A DNA stretch of 64,000 bases from Argyresthia goedartella (GCA_949825045.1 OX463807.1:37468749-37532748); one strand, 5' to 3'. Counted from the stretch's first letter, positions 1 to 10,600 are shown. Notes: generated by a model not told the origin, from the sequence alone. Numbers and translations: made by a program.

Positions 1-204
1 TATTGGACTTCTTTGTCAAATACCGTATTTAAAAACCCATTTAAGTCAGAACAAGGTCTATCTAAACTCTGATTTGTGTACAACTAGACCAATTACAGGA
101 CAGTGGGATTCGCCCTTTTTTACTTCTAATGTTGCAAGCTTTATACTCCTAGTGCTGTAAAAATCGATTTAGTAAATCGAATACATATCGATTCTATTAG
201 TGCG

Positions 205-495
205 ACATAATAGTAGTTTATGTGACTGATACATAATGGAGGGCATTAAAACTCGAGAGTGGGTTTATGAAACGAGCCGAAGGCGAGTAGTTTATCTACA
301 CACATATCATAAGCTCTCTTTGATGTGTTCGACCGACATGGTGGCATTGATAATTGTTTAGCTTGTTCGGTAGTACCAACGGCACGCAGGCGGGCGTCGG
401 CGTTCGAAAATGAAACGATGAATTTCAACATTAAGATAAGAAATGAGTTTGTTTTATTTTTTTTATGAGGGTTTATGATATGTGTAGATAAAAGG
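205..495 (+). repeat. Dispersed repeat family R1, copy 1
   Basis: This segment matches 7404-7640 (+) and the complement of 62206-62698. All copies open with a TAGTAGTTTATGTGACTG block and share an internal TTTATCTACACACATATCATAA block near 290-312. The inverse of that block lies at 470-492, so the element has an internal inverted repeat of about 22 bp. I see no coding capacity. A MITE or SINE-like non-autonomous element is the likely nature; the superfamily is unknown. Confidence 0.65.
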
Positions 496-984
496 GTAGA
501 AATAATTGAGGGCGCCACCATCTTTGTTTGTTGTTGTTTTAGCCGAAATTAGACTACAGGCTCACCTTTGGACGCGGAAACACTTTACTTCCGAAAGTTC
601 CGTTTCCTACTCTTTTATGTCGCACTTTAGGTAGGTACGTCGATTAATCGATTGATCGATCGATAATTCATATAGGAATGGGCATTATTCGAATAATCGT
701 AAATAATGATTTGGCCCACTATGACTACAAAACTATTTTGTTTCTCCTATACAGCAGTATCCCACCAGTGTCTTGGTCTAGTTGTATATAAATAATGGTT
801 TAGTAAAACGCTTCTTTTAACAAAGTATCGTCCTTTTTTATTAATTCATGACCTCAGATGAACTCAACTCTTTCGTTCATGCAAGTTACCATGAATTGTA
901 TAAAGGGCCTTCGCTTACCTTTCCTGACTTCCCCCAGATGTCGGTCACAAATAGTTCCAACGAAGGAGTTTAGTAAAAATGGGT
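496..984. other. Non-coding gap, nothing recognised
   Basis: No gene or element is recognised here. The stretch at 641-665 is rich in ATCGAT repeats (an imperfect palindromic run), and the rest is ordinary A+T-rich sequence. Confidence 0.4.
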
Positions 985-1050
985 TTTGATCAGATATGCT
1001 CACGCCTATTTCCCGGAAGAGGGGTAGGCAGAGACCAAAGACCTCCATTA
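985..1050 (+). repeat. Short dispersed lepidopteran-type repeat fragment
   Basis: The block GCTCACGCCTATTTCCC followed by GGGGTAGGCAGAGA resembles a very common lepidopteran dispersed repeat that I recall, related in style to the one at 8660-8815. The fragment is short and truncated, so the family assignment is tentative. Confidence 0.35.
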
Positions 1051-1287
1051 TTTATTGTACTGCATTTGATATATTTAGAAAACTTATACTTAAGATTAAA
1101 GTGTACAAATGCAAGATTATCTCTAGCAGGTTTAAAAGGAGAAGCAGATCAAGCCCGAAATAGATACCAAAACATACTTAATTGTATTCACAACACATAT
1201 AATCGATGTGTAATAGTAGGTGTACTATGTATTCACTGTTATTGTGCCGATAGGGTAAATAATCAATGCAATGACAATGGTTCCCAG

Positions 1288-1424
1288 ACACGGGCATCAC
1301 CAAGGACAACCCGGCGTTCTCGATGATCAACGACTCTGATGAGGACGTCATCTACGGGTCAGACGAGGAGAGCCGACGGCCGCTCAACTCTGCCCGCAGA
1401 AGCCACGACAACGAGGACATATGA
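1288..1424 (+). CDS. Candidate terminal coding exon with acidic C-terminal tail
   Basis: An AG acceptor (TTCCCAG, 1281-1287) precedes an open segment that runs to a TGA at 1422-1424. The segment is G+C-rich and codon-like, unlike its A+T-rich surroundings. It encodes about 44 residues containing DNPAF, an acidic cluster NDSDED, an IYGSDEES stretch and an arginine/asparagine-rich end. Acidic clusters with NPxF-like motifs are seen in cytoplasmic tails of sorting receptors, so a membrane-protein tail is one possibility. I do not recognise the protein, and upstream exons would lie outside the window. Following sequence to about 1545 could be 3' UTR. Confidence 0.4.
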
Positions 1425-1549
1425 TTCAGTACACTTCTCCAGTTTCGCTGCAGAACCCTGAAAATATTGTGCATTTCCGTGCGAGGTGCAGCTGCGTTCT
1501 TGTCTTGATAAAACTGCGCTTTACGACTATGTTGTTTTTTTAAAGATTC

Positions 1550-1662
1550 TACGATAACTGCACCATCACGATAAATAGGGTGCAGAGCTGAGCTGAGGAG
1601 GAGGTCAATCCTCCTTCTTAGTCCAAGTTAGCTTTTATTTATCGTGCTCGTGCAGTTATTGT
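1550..1662. repeat. Foldback element (MITE-like), 27-bp inverted ends
   Basis: The left end (1551-1577) and the complement of the right end (1635-1662) both read as ACRATAACTGCAC, a short variable triplet, then CACGATAAATA-like sequence. The interior carries a second short hairpin (GGAGG...CCTCC). The unit is about 112 bp with no coding capacity. It could be a MITE or the remnant of a snap-back repair event. Confidence 0.5.
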
Positions 1663-1724
1663 AAACACTTTAAAATCGCCCTGAGAAACATGTTATAAGT
1701 TCCATTAAAAATAGCCTATTAATG

Positions 1725-1990
1725 TCCCCACCGAGGGGCACAGGCCTTTGCCCGGATACGAGTAAGATTAAGCCATAATCCATCATGTTAGCTCAGTGCG
1801 GGTTGATGGAGAGGTTTTGCAACTACCACTACCAAGTAGCGGTAGTCGGCACCTACCGTTTAGCGTGTCATCCGAAACACTGAACATCCGATAGTGTACT
1901 CAAGATAAATTGATTATCTAATTGGTACATGGTCAGGATTGTAACCTGCATCTCCTGCGTGAGAAGCAAGCGTGAAACCCATTGCACCAT
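1725..1990 (+). repeat. Dispersed repeat family R2, copy 1
   Basis: The segment shares GAGGGGCAC, GCCCGGATACGAGTAAGATT, GCTCAGTGCGGGTTGATGG and GTGTCATCCGAAACACTGAA with 3240-3560. The shared blocks are colinear and separated by diverged spacers, as expected for an old dispersed SINE-like family. Confidence 0.55.
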
Positions 1991-2079
1991 GGAGCCCCAC
2001 GGAGTAAAAAGTAACAACAGTGCAAATTGCCGTACAACGGAAGACCAGCGCTGATTGTTCGCATTCAGCATATGCTGAG

Positions 2080-2470
2080 TTGAGGCCGGCTTGTGACAGG
2101 AAATATTCTTATGTACCTAGTTGTTCAATATTGACTCCTATTTTTGTTTCCTGTTACAAATAAACTTCTTTATTTCTTCTTTCTTTCTTTCAGTCTTAGA
2201 ATGTGTAATCGTGGTTTTTGTATCTCTTATCAATTTCCTAATTAATGGCGGTCTAACAACGAGGTTAATTTCGACAATGTCACATGTTTTGTAGATTTCA
2301 CTGTATTTGGACAGCTTCCGTTCCGAGAACCTGGAATTTTTAGTGTTTGTGTGTTGCTTCTCAGCGATCCCCGGGAGGCCGTGGAGGGCTGTAGGTTCCA
2401 AGGTTCTGCCTCCCGGACATGAGCAACTGCCTCCCTTTTCTCTTATCATCTGAGCCCTTCTAAACTGACG
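2080..2470. other. Non-coding gap with one spurious-looking ORF
   Basis: A 103-codon minus ORF (2138-2449) has no motif I recognise and mixes a lysine-rich end with a proline/glycine-rich start. The run CTTTATTTCTTCTTTCTTTCTTTC at about 2166 could be a minus-strand retroposon tail. Nothing firm can be said. Confidence 0.25.
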
Positions 2471-2478
2471 TTTTACCT

Positions 2479-2815
2479 AAAACGTCAATTTGAAGTTGGC
2501 GAATCGCCTTCAAAACGTCAATTTGAAGTTGGCAAACCTCCTTCAAAACGTAAATTTGAAGTTGGCGAACCTCCTTCAAAACTTCAATTTGAAGTTGGCG
2601 AACCTCCTTCAAATGTCCATTTGAAGTTGGCGAACCTCCTTCAAAACGTCAATTTGAAGTTGGCGAACCTCCTTCAAAATGACAATTTGAAGTTGGCGAA
2701 CCTCCTTCAAAATGTCAATTTGAAGTTGGCGAATTGCCTTCAAAATGTCAATTTGAAGTTAGCGAACCTCCTTCAAAACGTCAATTTGAAGTTCGCGAAC
2801 ATGCTTCAAAAATCA
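2479..2815 (+). repeat. 33-bp minisatellite, about 10 copies
   Basis: A unit of about 33 bp recurs ten times; its core is TCAATTTGAAGTTGGCG followed by AACCTCCTTCAAAA. Units differ by only one to three substitutions, with one shortened unit near 2612. Because 33 is a multiple of three, much of the array stays open on the plus strand (2621-2875), reading as an 11-residue leucine/asparagine-rich repeat. I see no promoter or conserved protein context, so the ORF is probably incidental. Confidence 0.85.
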
Positions 2816-2875
2816 ATTGGCTTATTATATTATTTTGATACCCGGGAATTTCTATCAGAATCCCTTACAAACTGA

Positions 2876-3105
2876 CAAATCAACCAAACAAAAGAAGAGC
2901 TCTTTTTAAATGATACGACCACATTTTATTATTATTATTTTATTACAATTATTATTATAATGTAAATGTAACATTGTTGTTTTTGTACCAAACTCAATAT
3001 TTGCATGCTAAAATTAATAGCTGATAAGGTGTTCCTTAATGTTATACTACCGCCTACTGTTCCCTTATCTTAGCAAATAAACATCTTTATCTTTATCTTA
3101 CAGTT
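2876..3105 (+). mobile_element. LINE 3' end with (TTTATC)n tail
   Basis: The segment ends with AAATAAACATCTTTATCTTTATCTTA, i.e. a polyadenylation-type signal followed by a hexamer tail typical of lepidopteran LINE 3' ends. It is flanked by a perfect 15-bp inverted repeat (2860-2874 and 3101-3115). No coding part remains, so the family is unknown. Confidence 0.4.
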
Positions 3106-3239
3106 TGTAAGGGATCGTGTTCAGGATATATTTCAGAGATACACAATGGCACCTCATCTGAAAAGCTCATTACAGATGGCGCTGATGTAGTTGGAGGCTG
3201 ACGATCTGTCAAAATCGACAAATTATATTTAAATAATAA

Positions 3240-3570
3240 TAATGTAGCCCATTACTGTCCTCTCCGAGGGGCACGGGCCTTTACCCGGATACGAGTAAGA
3301 TTGAGCCATACTCGACCACGCTGGCTCAGTGCGGGTTGATGGATGGCTAGTGGCCAACCCGACCGTCAGATGTTTTCAAGCTGCCCTATTAGGGCCTCTG
3401 ACTAGCTTTACGAATACTACAACCGAGAAGAAATAGTAGCCGTGACCTGTAGCTTAACGTGTCATCCGAAACACTGAAGCGCCCGAAACAAATGCCACAT
3501 CGGAACGGAGACCCATCCAGTCCTCGTTTCAGCCAGATGTTGCTACCCCCACAGTCGTTTCCGAGTGTAT
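3240..3570 (+). repeat. Dispersed repeat family R2, copy 2
   Basis: Colinear with 1725-1990: CCGAGGGGCACGGGCC, CCCGGATACGAGTAAGATT, GGCTCAGTGCGGGTTGATGG and CGTGTCATCCGAAACACTGAA are shared. This copy is longer, with a GACTAGCTTTACGAATACT-containing middle. It is non-coding. Confidence 0.55.
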
Positions 3571-4412
3571 TTTAAAGATCGCATGATATATTTTTGAACC
3601 TAACCCCCTGGAATGAAACTCTTTGCCTCCAACTAAGCCAGCGTCACCGAGCGCGAGCAAAGGCAGGAATAGGTGCCATCGATGTACTGTATAGCGAGCA
3701 CATTTTCACCATTATACATAATTGTTGTTACGCCGAATGGCGATGTTGAAGTTCAGATATATCATCCAGCCTCGTTCAGAAAAATATGCGGAGACAACTT
3801 GAGACATTTGTATAAGGAAGGACCTTCAGTAGGTAATTGAAAAACAAACAGAATATTTATGTTAATAATGTAAGTTAGAGATAACTGAATTAATTTTGAT
3901 ATGTCGTAGTTGGGTATTTTGAATCCGACATCTACTTATATTTGATTACAAGATGCGATTGCATATTCTTTTGTGTATCCCAAAATTCCATCGATATTAT
4001 TTTTGTCGTATTTCGTTTCTCTGTTCAATCGAAACATTGACACGAGATATAATTCGACCAAGTTATTCGGTGTTATCGGGAAACAATTCTCAGCAATTAA
4101 AAATGTTATAAAATTATTAACAAGTTAAACGTGTTTTAATCCATAAAGTCATTATGCCCTACAATCTTTGAGGATGGCTATAGATCTGTAGAGATTAAGT
4201 TCTGTGGCCTCTTCGATAACTTCGGGTGTAGGGCTTGAGCCAAATACAAGTTTGGCTCTAGCCCCACACTCTAAAAGCAGTAGCGGACTAAGGGGACCAG
4301 GGCGATGGCTACGGGGCGCCGCCGCGTGGGCCAGATGGTGAACGCGGTCTTTACATGCAGAGCAAGCAGTGATTACTGAATGATGACGTTTGAGACCCAG
4401 GGAGACCTCACT
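3571..4412. other. Non-coding gap
   Basis: No gene is seen. At 4231-4264 a 14-bp stem (GGGCTTGAGCCAAA / TTTGGCTCTAGCCC, one mismatch) with a 6-nt loop could form a small hairpin. Confidence 0.4.
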
Positions 4413-5885
4413 AAACTATGTTATAAAATAACAGAAAATAGTTAATTATTTGTGGGGATCTTAATGTAGATTTTCTTGTAGATGCAAGGAAACAACGATT
4501 AATAAGTTTATTCCAATCCATAAATTTATGCTTTGATAACGATTTTTTGTGACTGTGCATTCACAAGTACATTTTACTTGTGAATGCAGTCACAAAAAAT
4601 CGTATATATTTAACTGCTTACCTTCTGATCACAGCGGTCAAACAGTTTCATTCCCAATTGCTAGAAGTATAAGACTTGACCATCATTTTATAGGCCAATT
4701 ACATTCCATAGACTAGAGACGTAAGTATACGAAAAACTTAGATATAAATTTGCCAGTACCAGATTTTAATGAACAGAACCCAAACAAAATTTATTCATTC
4801 TTCTTCAACATTATGCAAACGGAATTCAATAAAGTTAAGTTAAGAAAGTCAACGACAACGGTAAATCTGAATTTATTGGCTGGGCAACGTTTGGAATTCG
4901 TGGTATCTTATACGACCTTTAAGAATGAAAAACTTTGATAGAATATTTCATGATTATGTTAAAATATATTCCAAAACTTTCATGTTGGTTTGTAGATCTG
5001 CAAAAACTTTACACATAAATAGACAAATACAAAATCAAAAAATTGAATGAAAACAGTTTGGGAATTATTAAACCGTGAAATTGGCAAAGTTTTACCAAGG
5101 GACAATGATTGACAGGTGATGATGTTGTTAAATCCAACACAGGTTGCTCGAGCTTTCTAAACATTTTTTACCAATGTACCCTTACTCACAACAGAGCGTT
5201 TAAATTCATCTCCATGTGAAGCAGACATTTGATTGTGTTGATCATAATACGCTACTAATTATATTAAATCAATACGGATTTATAAATAAAGCGTTGGATC
5301 TACTAAGATCGTACCTAAGGAATAAAATTCAAAAGGCAGAAGTCAACGGCGTTAAATCTTATGGATCGGGTGTAAAAACTGGCGTTCCTTAAGGTTAGAT
5401 ATTATAGGCCCTTTCTTATTCCTGGTATATAAACGATCTGCCTTTCATGGTGGAGAAATTGCCTGTCCTAGTGTTGTTTGCTGATGACACTTCACTGGTG
5501 ATCAAAATTTAAAGACAAAAAGAAGATTTTGATGATGTTAATGGTGTATTGACTTTAATCTTGAATTGGTTTACTGTCAATAATTTATTGTTAAATGCTG
5601 GTGAAGCCAAGTGTATCAAATTCTCACATCCTCCGAATGTCAGGTAAGTTGAGATCAGATTAGTGCTAGACAGCAACACGTTAGAATTAAGTAAACGATC
5701 TGAAGTTTCTTGGAATAATCATGGACAGCAAATTGCAGTGGAGACCCCACATCGATAAACTAGCTGGTAAATTAAGTTCTGCGACTTATGCAGTTAGGAA
5801 CATCAGACAAAACACGGATGTGGCTACATCTAGGCTATTTTAGCGTATGCATGACACTTTCATATTGTCATGTCCTCTGGTATCA
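4413..5885 (+). pseudogene. Degenerate Jockey-like LINE ORF2 fragment (endonuclease to RT C-terminus)
   Basis: Translated pieces line up, in order, with the minus-strand LINE at 40310-43070. They include the endonuclease GDLNVDF block near 4455, the DFNEQNPNK linker at 4760, MKTVWELLNREIGK near 5047, the RT GV(P)-to-LVYINDLPFMVEK region near 5380-5450, LLFADDTS near 5480, and the WRPHIDKLAGKL thumb region near 5740. Frameshifts and stops break it repeatedly, and much of the RT fingers is deleted. It ends abruptly near 5885 against G+C-rich sequence. A 65-bp snap-back palindrome sits at 4539-4603 inside it. Confidence 0.8.
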
Positions 5886-5889
5886 CCTA

Positions 5890-6235
5890 AGGTCACTCCT
5901 ACCGCGCCTGCCCCAGCTATCGAGCGTCATGGAGGACGGCGCCGTGGAGGACGTCGCGGTGCTCGTAAACCACATGCGCCTTGCCCCGCGCCCCCTGTAC
6001 CCGAGGCTAAAGACGACGAGCAGTCGGCGGGGTCACCCCCTGCCCCCGCCCTCGCGCCGCGGACGACGGCTCCGGTGTCACACCGCTGTCGCCACACCGC
6101 GTGCTCTAAAGGCACCTACCATCCCAGCCATCGTCGTCAAGTCTCCGCAGCCTCAGCCTCTACCTCGACATCATCCGGCCCGCGAAAGTACAGCGACCTG
6201 TGATTGAAGGACCCTTTCGAAGCAAATTCTAATAA
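5890..6235 (+). other. G+C-rich open segment, possibly captured coding sequence
   Basis: Base composition jumps from A+T-rich to about 65-70% G+C, and two plus frames are open across it (5788-6207 and 5847-6203). One frame gives an arginine/glycine then proline/alanine-rich product ending in SGPRKYSDL; the other gives MEDGAVEDVAVLVNHMRLA. After the stop, the words ELKFIQIN suggest a LINE endonuclease start, so this may be the tail of a LINE ORF1. I cannot decide between a LINE ORF1 remnant and a captured host exon. Confidence 0.3.
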
Positions 6236-6854
6236 AGTAAACAAAGAACTGAAGTTTATTCAGATAAATTAGGTGTAGGATTTGGTACGCTTTTGCACTA
6301 TAGCCTTAAGCAACAAATGACAAATATTTGTTGTTCTAATAGTTCCTTTGAGGAAATTATAAAAAAATAGCTGTAGGGAATTATGATGAACATACCACCC
6401 TTGTTATTATAGTAGGAAGCCACTCGAACATTAGTCGGAGTGCTTTACGGTTTAGAAGTGCTGCTCAATTTATATAATAAGACAAAGTGCAAGTTTATAC
6501 TTTGCAATTTTCCCTATTGTTTTATCTATCTGAGCGACAAAATAAATGCGTGCATAGAATGAACATGCACCTTTACAATATAACGTGTCATCATAGTGAT
6601 GCTATATTATATTTCGACATGAATAATTTTATTCATAACTTTACTTTGACACAGGATACTATGTACCTGTCTAATAAAACAAAAAAACGAGTAGCTACAT
6701 TGTTAGTGAATAATATATGCGACACAGTTGTAATTACTATAACGCAATCGCCTTCAGTTTTAGTTAGTATTGGTACTAATAGTAGTGTTTTAAACTAGAT
6801 TGTTCGACAAAAGAGGACCCCTCAAAACAAAGAAAATTTTACAAAATAATTTTA
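6236..6854. other. Non-coding gap
   Basis: A+T-rich sequence. A 103-codon plus ORF (6487-6798) has no recognisable motif or codon bias and is probably chance. Confidence 0.35.
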
Positions 6855-6972
6855 TTGAAAAATACTAGGACAAAAGGTAACCCCCACTTAAATATTTCCC
6901 ATCAAAACATGCAGGGGCTACCTGGCAAAGAATTTGTGTTAGAATTATTTCTTAATAATTCTGACACATCGG
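6855..6972 (+). pseudogene. LINE endonuclease N-terminal fragment
   Basis: The reading HQNMQGLPGKEFVLELF is nearly the same as the endonuclease start of the LINE at 42541-43044 (minus). The match stops at about 6970, where another LINE fragment in the opposite strand begins. Confidence 0.7.
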
Positions 6973-6974
6973 TG

Positions 6975-7260
6975 TCGAATATCGATTCGATATTCAGTAG
7001 TGTTATGCGGATCACCCCCTTTTGGAATAGGAGTGATTAGAGCCCGCTTCCAAACGATAGGCATACAACCCTCAGACTTGAAATAAAATTGTTATGGGAG
7101 CTGAAAGATGCTCGGCAAATTTAGATATGAATAAAGGATGAAGCCCATCCGGGCCTGCTCCCTTATTAGAATAAATACCGCTTAAATATTTGTATAACAG
7201 TTTTAAATCAATGTTAATAGAGTTTATGTCAACTAATTTAGCCTTTTCTCAGGATAGAAA
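6975..7260 (-). pseudogene. LINE reverse transcriptase fragment, minus strand
   Basis: On the minus strand the words KGAGPDGLHPLF (upstream), SAPITILF and ALI(T)PI(P)KGGDP can be read, which is the standard RT fingers pattern of LINE ORF2 (G-PDG ... P-K-GD). One or more stops break it. It differs from the adjacent 6855-6972 fragment and belongs to another LINE family. Confidence 0.6.
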
Positions 7261-7403
7261 ATGCGTGCTAATCTGCCGTAAACCTTATACTTGTGATATT
7301 TCTGCTTCTCGCGCTCCAGCTTAATCAAACTTTTGGAATACCAAACAGGATACTTTCTAGATTGTGAGAAAGAGCGGAAAGGTACATGAAAGTTGATGAG
7401 ATC

Positions 7404-7640
7404 ATTAATAGTAGTTTATGTGACTGATATATATGCCTAATTATGTACAGTTACATACACTAGTTTATCTACACACATATCATAAGCTCTCTTTCATGTG
7501 GTCAGGAACCGCATGTTTGACCGGCATTGAGGCATTGAGATGTTTAGCTTGTTCTGTAGTACCAGCTTCACACACAAAGTAGGGGCGGCACGTGGGCGGG
7601 CGTCGGCGTTCGAGATTTGAATGTCATAGAAAATTTACAC
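7404..7640 (+). repeat. Dispersed repeat family R1, copy 2 (3' truncated)
   Basis: This matches 205-430 and the complement of 62400-62698, including the TAGTAGTTTATGTGACTG start and the GGGGCGGCACG...GGGCGTCGGCGTTCGA block. It preserves the uninterrupted form of the segment that is expanded into two palindromes at 62512-62580. Confidence 0.7.
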
Positions 7641-7870
7641 ATAATGGTCATACAACTACATACAACGGAACGATAGGGAAAAAAAATTCACTCGTCAACA
7701 CTGAACGAACGGGACTTTTTTTTCCCGATCGTCCACACTGGTAACGACAAAACGCAATGAACAGCATACAGCGGAACGACTGGGAAATAAAAAGTTCCGA
7801 TCGTCAACACTGTGAACGAACGGGATTATTTTTTTCCGATCGTCCACAGTGTGGACGATTGGGAATAATC
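7641..7870 (+). repeat. Duplicated 112-bp unit with internal hairpins
   Basis: Two successive units begin CATACARCGGAACGAYWGGGAAA and run to CCGATCGTCCACA. Within them GTCAACACTG...GAACGAACGGGA and CCGATCGTCCACA alternate. The second unit ends in ATCGTCCACA-G-TGTGGACGAT, an exact 10-bp inverted repeat. It is non-coding and probably a simple tandem duplication of a foldback element. Confidence 0.5.
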
Positions 7871-8659
7871 AAAAAATCTGAGATAAGGCATACCCTAGGG
7901 CTAAAATTTCACTTGAATTTGTATTCAAGTTCAGAACTAAATTTGAATTCGATTAGCTGAAATGCTTATTCCACAAGTCCCCTGCGAAGGGGATTTGTGG
8001 ACTATTTGACAATTTGTCCTTAAACCTCTTCCGGCGTGACAACGCCGAGGAAAGGGGATTTTTTTCCATTTATTTACATGGTTTTCTTTTTAAGTCGAAT
8101 TTAAAGAACTAATTAGATAATCAGCATCGATATAAATACTAAGGATAGGCCTTCCCGTACTCAATTTCTTACCATTTTGAGGCTAAGAAAAATAGCGCCC
8201 CTGTCGGAATTCGTCGGAACCAAGACAGAACGAAAAATTATAACGCCGTCACGTTCGGTCACGTTCCGAATTGTGGTGTATAGACACAATATTAGGAAAG
8301 TTGATCTACGGATAACTCTCAAATACCCGGTGACTTTTAATCGGTGATTAGGAGTAGAAATAAAATATATCTAGCTAAAATTTTACTTAAGGGGCGAGGT
8401 CTCACGCAATTACCTCATGTTCAATATATAAAAAGTTGAAACATAATTAAATAGGCATATACATTTTTGTCTTTACCGTTAAATTATGAAAGAGGATATA
8501 AGCTCACAGATACACAATAGTAGCGTGACTTGGAATTTAAGATCTTGATTTTGATTTATAAGTAATAAAATACCTAATCATAGAAAAAGTTATGAAAATT
8601 GGTACCTGATATCACTCATTAAGTCATCGTGTATAAAATAGAGTATTTAGCAATACATT
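7871..8659. other. Non-coding gap with a short hairpin
   Basis: CCACAAGTCCCC-TGCGAA-GGGGATTTGTGG at about 7971-8002 is a near-perfect 12-bp stem with a short loop. The remainder has no recognisable gene. Confidence 0.4.
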
Positions 8660-8815
8660 ACACGCGTAACATAGCGTCACGCCTTTTCCCATACGGGCTG
8701 GCAGAGGCACAACTGTGCCGGTCTGTGCCCACTTAGCTAGTGATTTAATACTCCATCTTGCGTGTCAGGGGGCAAGCCCATCGCCGCAGCTAATGTAATG
8801 AAGCCGGAGTAATGA
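8660..8815 (+). repeat. Dispersed lepidopteran-type repeat (TCACGCCTTTT family)
   Basis: The block GCGTCACGCCTTTTCCCA, then GGCTGGCAGAGGCACAACTG and GTCAGGGGGCAAGCCCATCGCC, follows the order of a well-known lepidopteran interspersed repeat that I recall. It directly abuts the tail of the LINE at 8816-10600. Confidence 0.5.
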
Positions 8816-10600
8816 ATCAAATCAAATCAAATCAAAAATCATTTATTTCCATAGGATGTTGTTACATCACTTAGATCCGTCATTACATTTTTTTGGGTGA
8901 GTTCACTAACACAATGGCGGTATCTGTGGAGAAGAGCTCACCGAAGAAACTCCACAGTCGTCGCATCTTTTGCGTTTCCTTTTTTAAATAAAATATTGTC
9001 AAATTACAAAATGAATGCTAATTATATATCGAAACAGCCTGTTACTCAAACAATCTATTCCCATGGACATCTGTCCTCTAAGTAATCAGATATCCTATAG
9101 TAACCTTTTTTATACAATTTCTGTTTTATTATTATTTTAAACTTGTCTAAAGGTAAGTTTTTAATATCAGTAGGGACCTTATTGTAATAGCGTATACAAT
9201 TGCCTTTAAAAGAATTACTAATTTTATGTAGTCGGCTTACATAAGCAACCAACTTGTCTTTATTTCTAGTATTAAAATTGTGTATATCACTGTACTTCTG
9301 AAAATTAGTTATATTTCTTTTTACATACACAAGATTGTCATAGATATATTGAGACACAAATGTCAGAATATTGATTTCTTTAAACTTTTCCCTCAGTGAC
9401 ACTCTAGGCCCTAATCTATAAATTGCACGAACAGCCCGTTTCTGCAGAATAAATATACTATTAGCATTCGCAGCGTGACCCCACAATAAAATACCATAGG
9501 TCATTAGACTATGAAAGTAACTAAAGTAGACTAGTCTAGCGGTGTCTACGTCGGTAAGAGCTCTAATTTTTTTAACTGCGAACGCTGCCGAACTCAGTCT
9601 GTTCGACAATTTATTTATATGAGGATCCCATTGTAGTTTGGCGTCTAAAGTAATGCCCAAAAAGACAGTCGACTGCACAAGGTTCAATCTCTGTCCTTTT
9701 ATAAATATGTCTGTAGTTACCGGGTTCACATTGGGTAACACGAATTTAATACATTTAGTTTTCTTTTCATTAAGTAATAAATTGTTAACAGTAAACCAGT
9801 TCACTATACTAGAGATAGCATTGTTTACCTCGTCATAATTTGATTGCTATCTTTTAACTTTAAATAGCAAAGAAGTATCATCGGCAAACAATACTAACCC
9901 ATGTTTTGCTTTAACAAGGTAAGGTAAATCATTAATATATACTAAAAACAAGAAAGGACCAAGAATTGAACCTTGCGGTACGCCCATACTTATTGAAGAC
10001 CCAGGTGATCTTTTCCCATTAACATCGACCATCTGAACCCTATCTGTTAGATATGACTCCAGAAGGCCAAGTGCCTGATCTTTTACACCATAATGGCGTA
10101 ACTTCCTGACAAGAGTGTCATGATGGACGCAATCAAAAGCCTTGGATAGATCGCAGAAGACACCTATTGCATCCATTGCGTCTTCCCAGGCATCAAAAAT
10201 ATTGTCGATTAGTTCAACACCAGCATCGGCTGTTGAACGACCCTTTGTGAAACCAAACTGAGCAATATGAATTAAATTATTGAGATAAAAATGACTTTGC
10301 AATTGATTAAGTATGAGTTTTTCAAATATTTTGCTGAGCGTTGGTAGTATCGATATGGGTCTAAAATTGGTGGGGTCTGATGTACTACCAGCTTTGAATA
10401 AAGGTACAACTTTACTTAGTTTCATCAAGTCAGGAAACACACCATTATCTATACATTGATTAAATATACAACAAAGGTGAGGTGCAATACAATCTACAAT
10501 GGAACTAATAATTTTTACTGATAGACCATGGGCGTCAGCTGTCTTTTTCATGAAGAATTCCTCATGATGTTTTCCATCACCGTTAGGACATCCGGTTAGA
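8816..10600 (-). mobile_element. 5'-truncated Jockey-like LINE, minus strand
   Basis: Read on the minus strand, the element ends in AAATAAATGATTTTT followed by three to four GATTT repeats (8816-8850 on plus), a polyadenylation-type signal plus tandem tail. The body contains only the RT half of ORF2. The 5' end lies near 10550-10600, inside the RT fingers, so the endonuclease is missing. Confidence 0.75.
9055..10551 (-). pseudogene. LINE reverse transcriptase, one in-frame stop
   Basis: The ORF carries ordered RT motifs: FRPISILPTLSKIFEK, FCDLSKAFDCV (motif A aspartate), MGVPQGSILGPFLFLVYIND, and LFADDTS (catalytic DD). After one in-frame TAG on the minus strand (plus coordinates about 9844-9846) the same frame continues as the thumb and C-terminal region (VFLGITLDAKLQWD, LVYFSYFHSLMTYGILLWG) to the stop at 9055. 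The 5' end is truncated. In the related copy at 41069-42136 the stop position corresponds to a glutamine codon. It is a recent copy disabled by truncation and one nonsense change. Confidence 0.85.

Noticed and set aside
2479..2815. CRISPR-like array
   Set aside because: Units are contiguous without unique spacers, and the window is eukaryotic; it is a minisatellite.
6487..6798. 103-codon plus ORF
   Set aside because: No motif, and A+T-rich random-looking composition.
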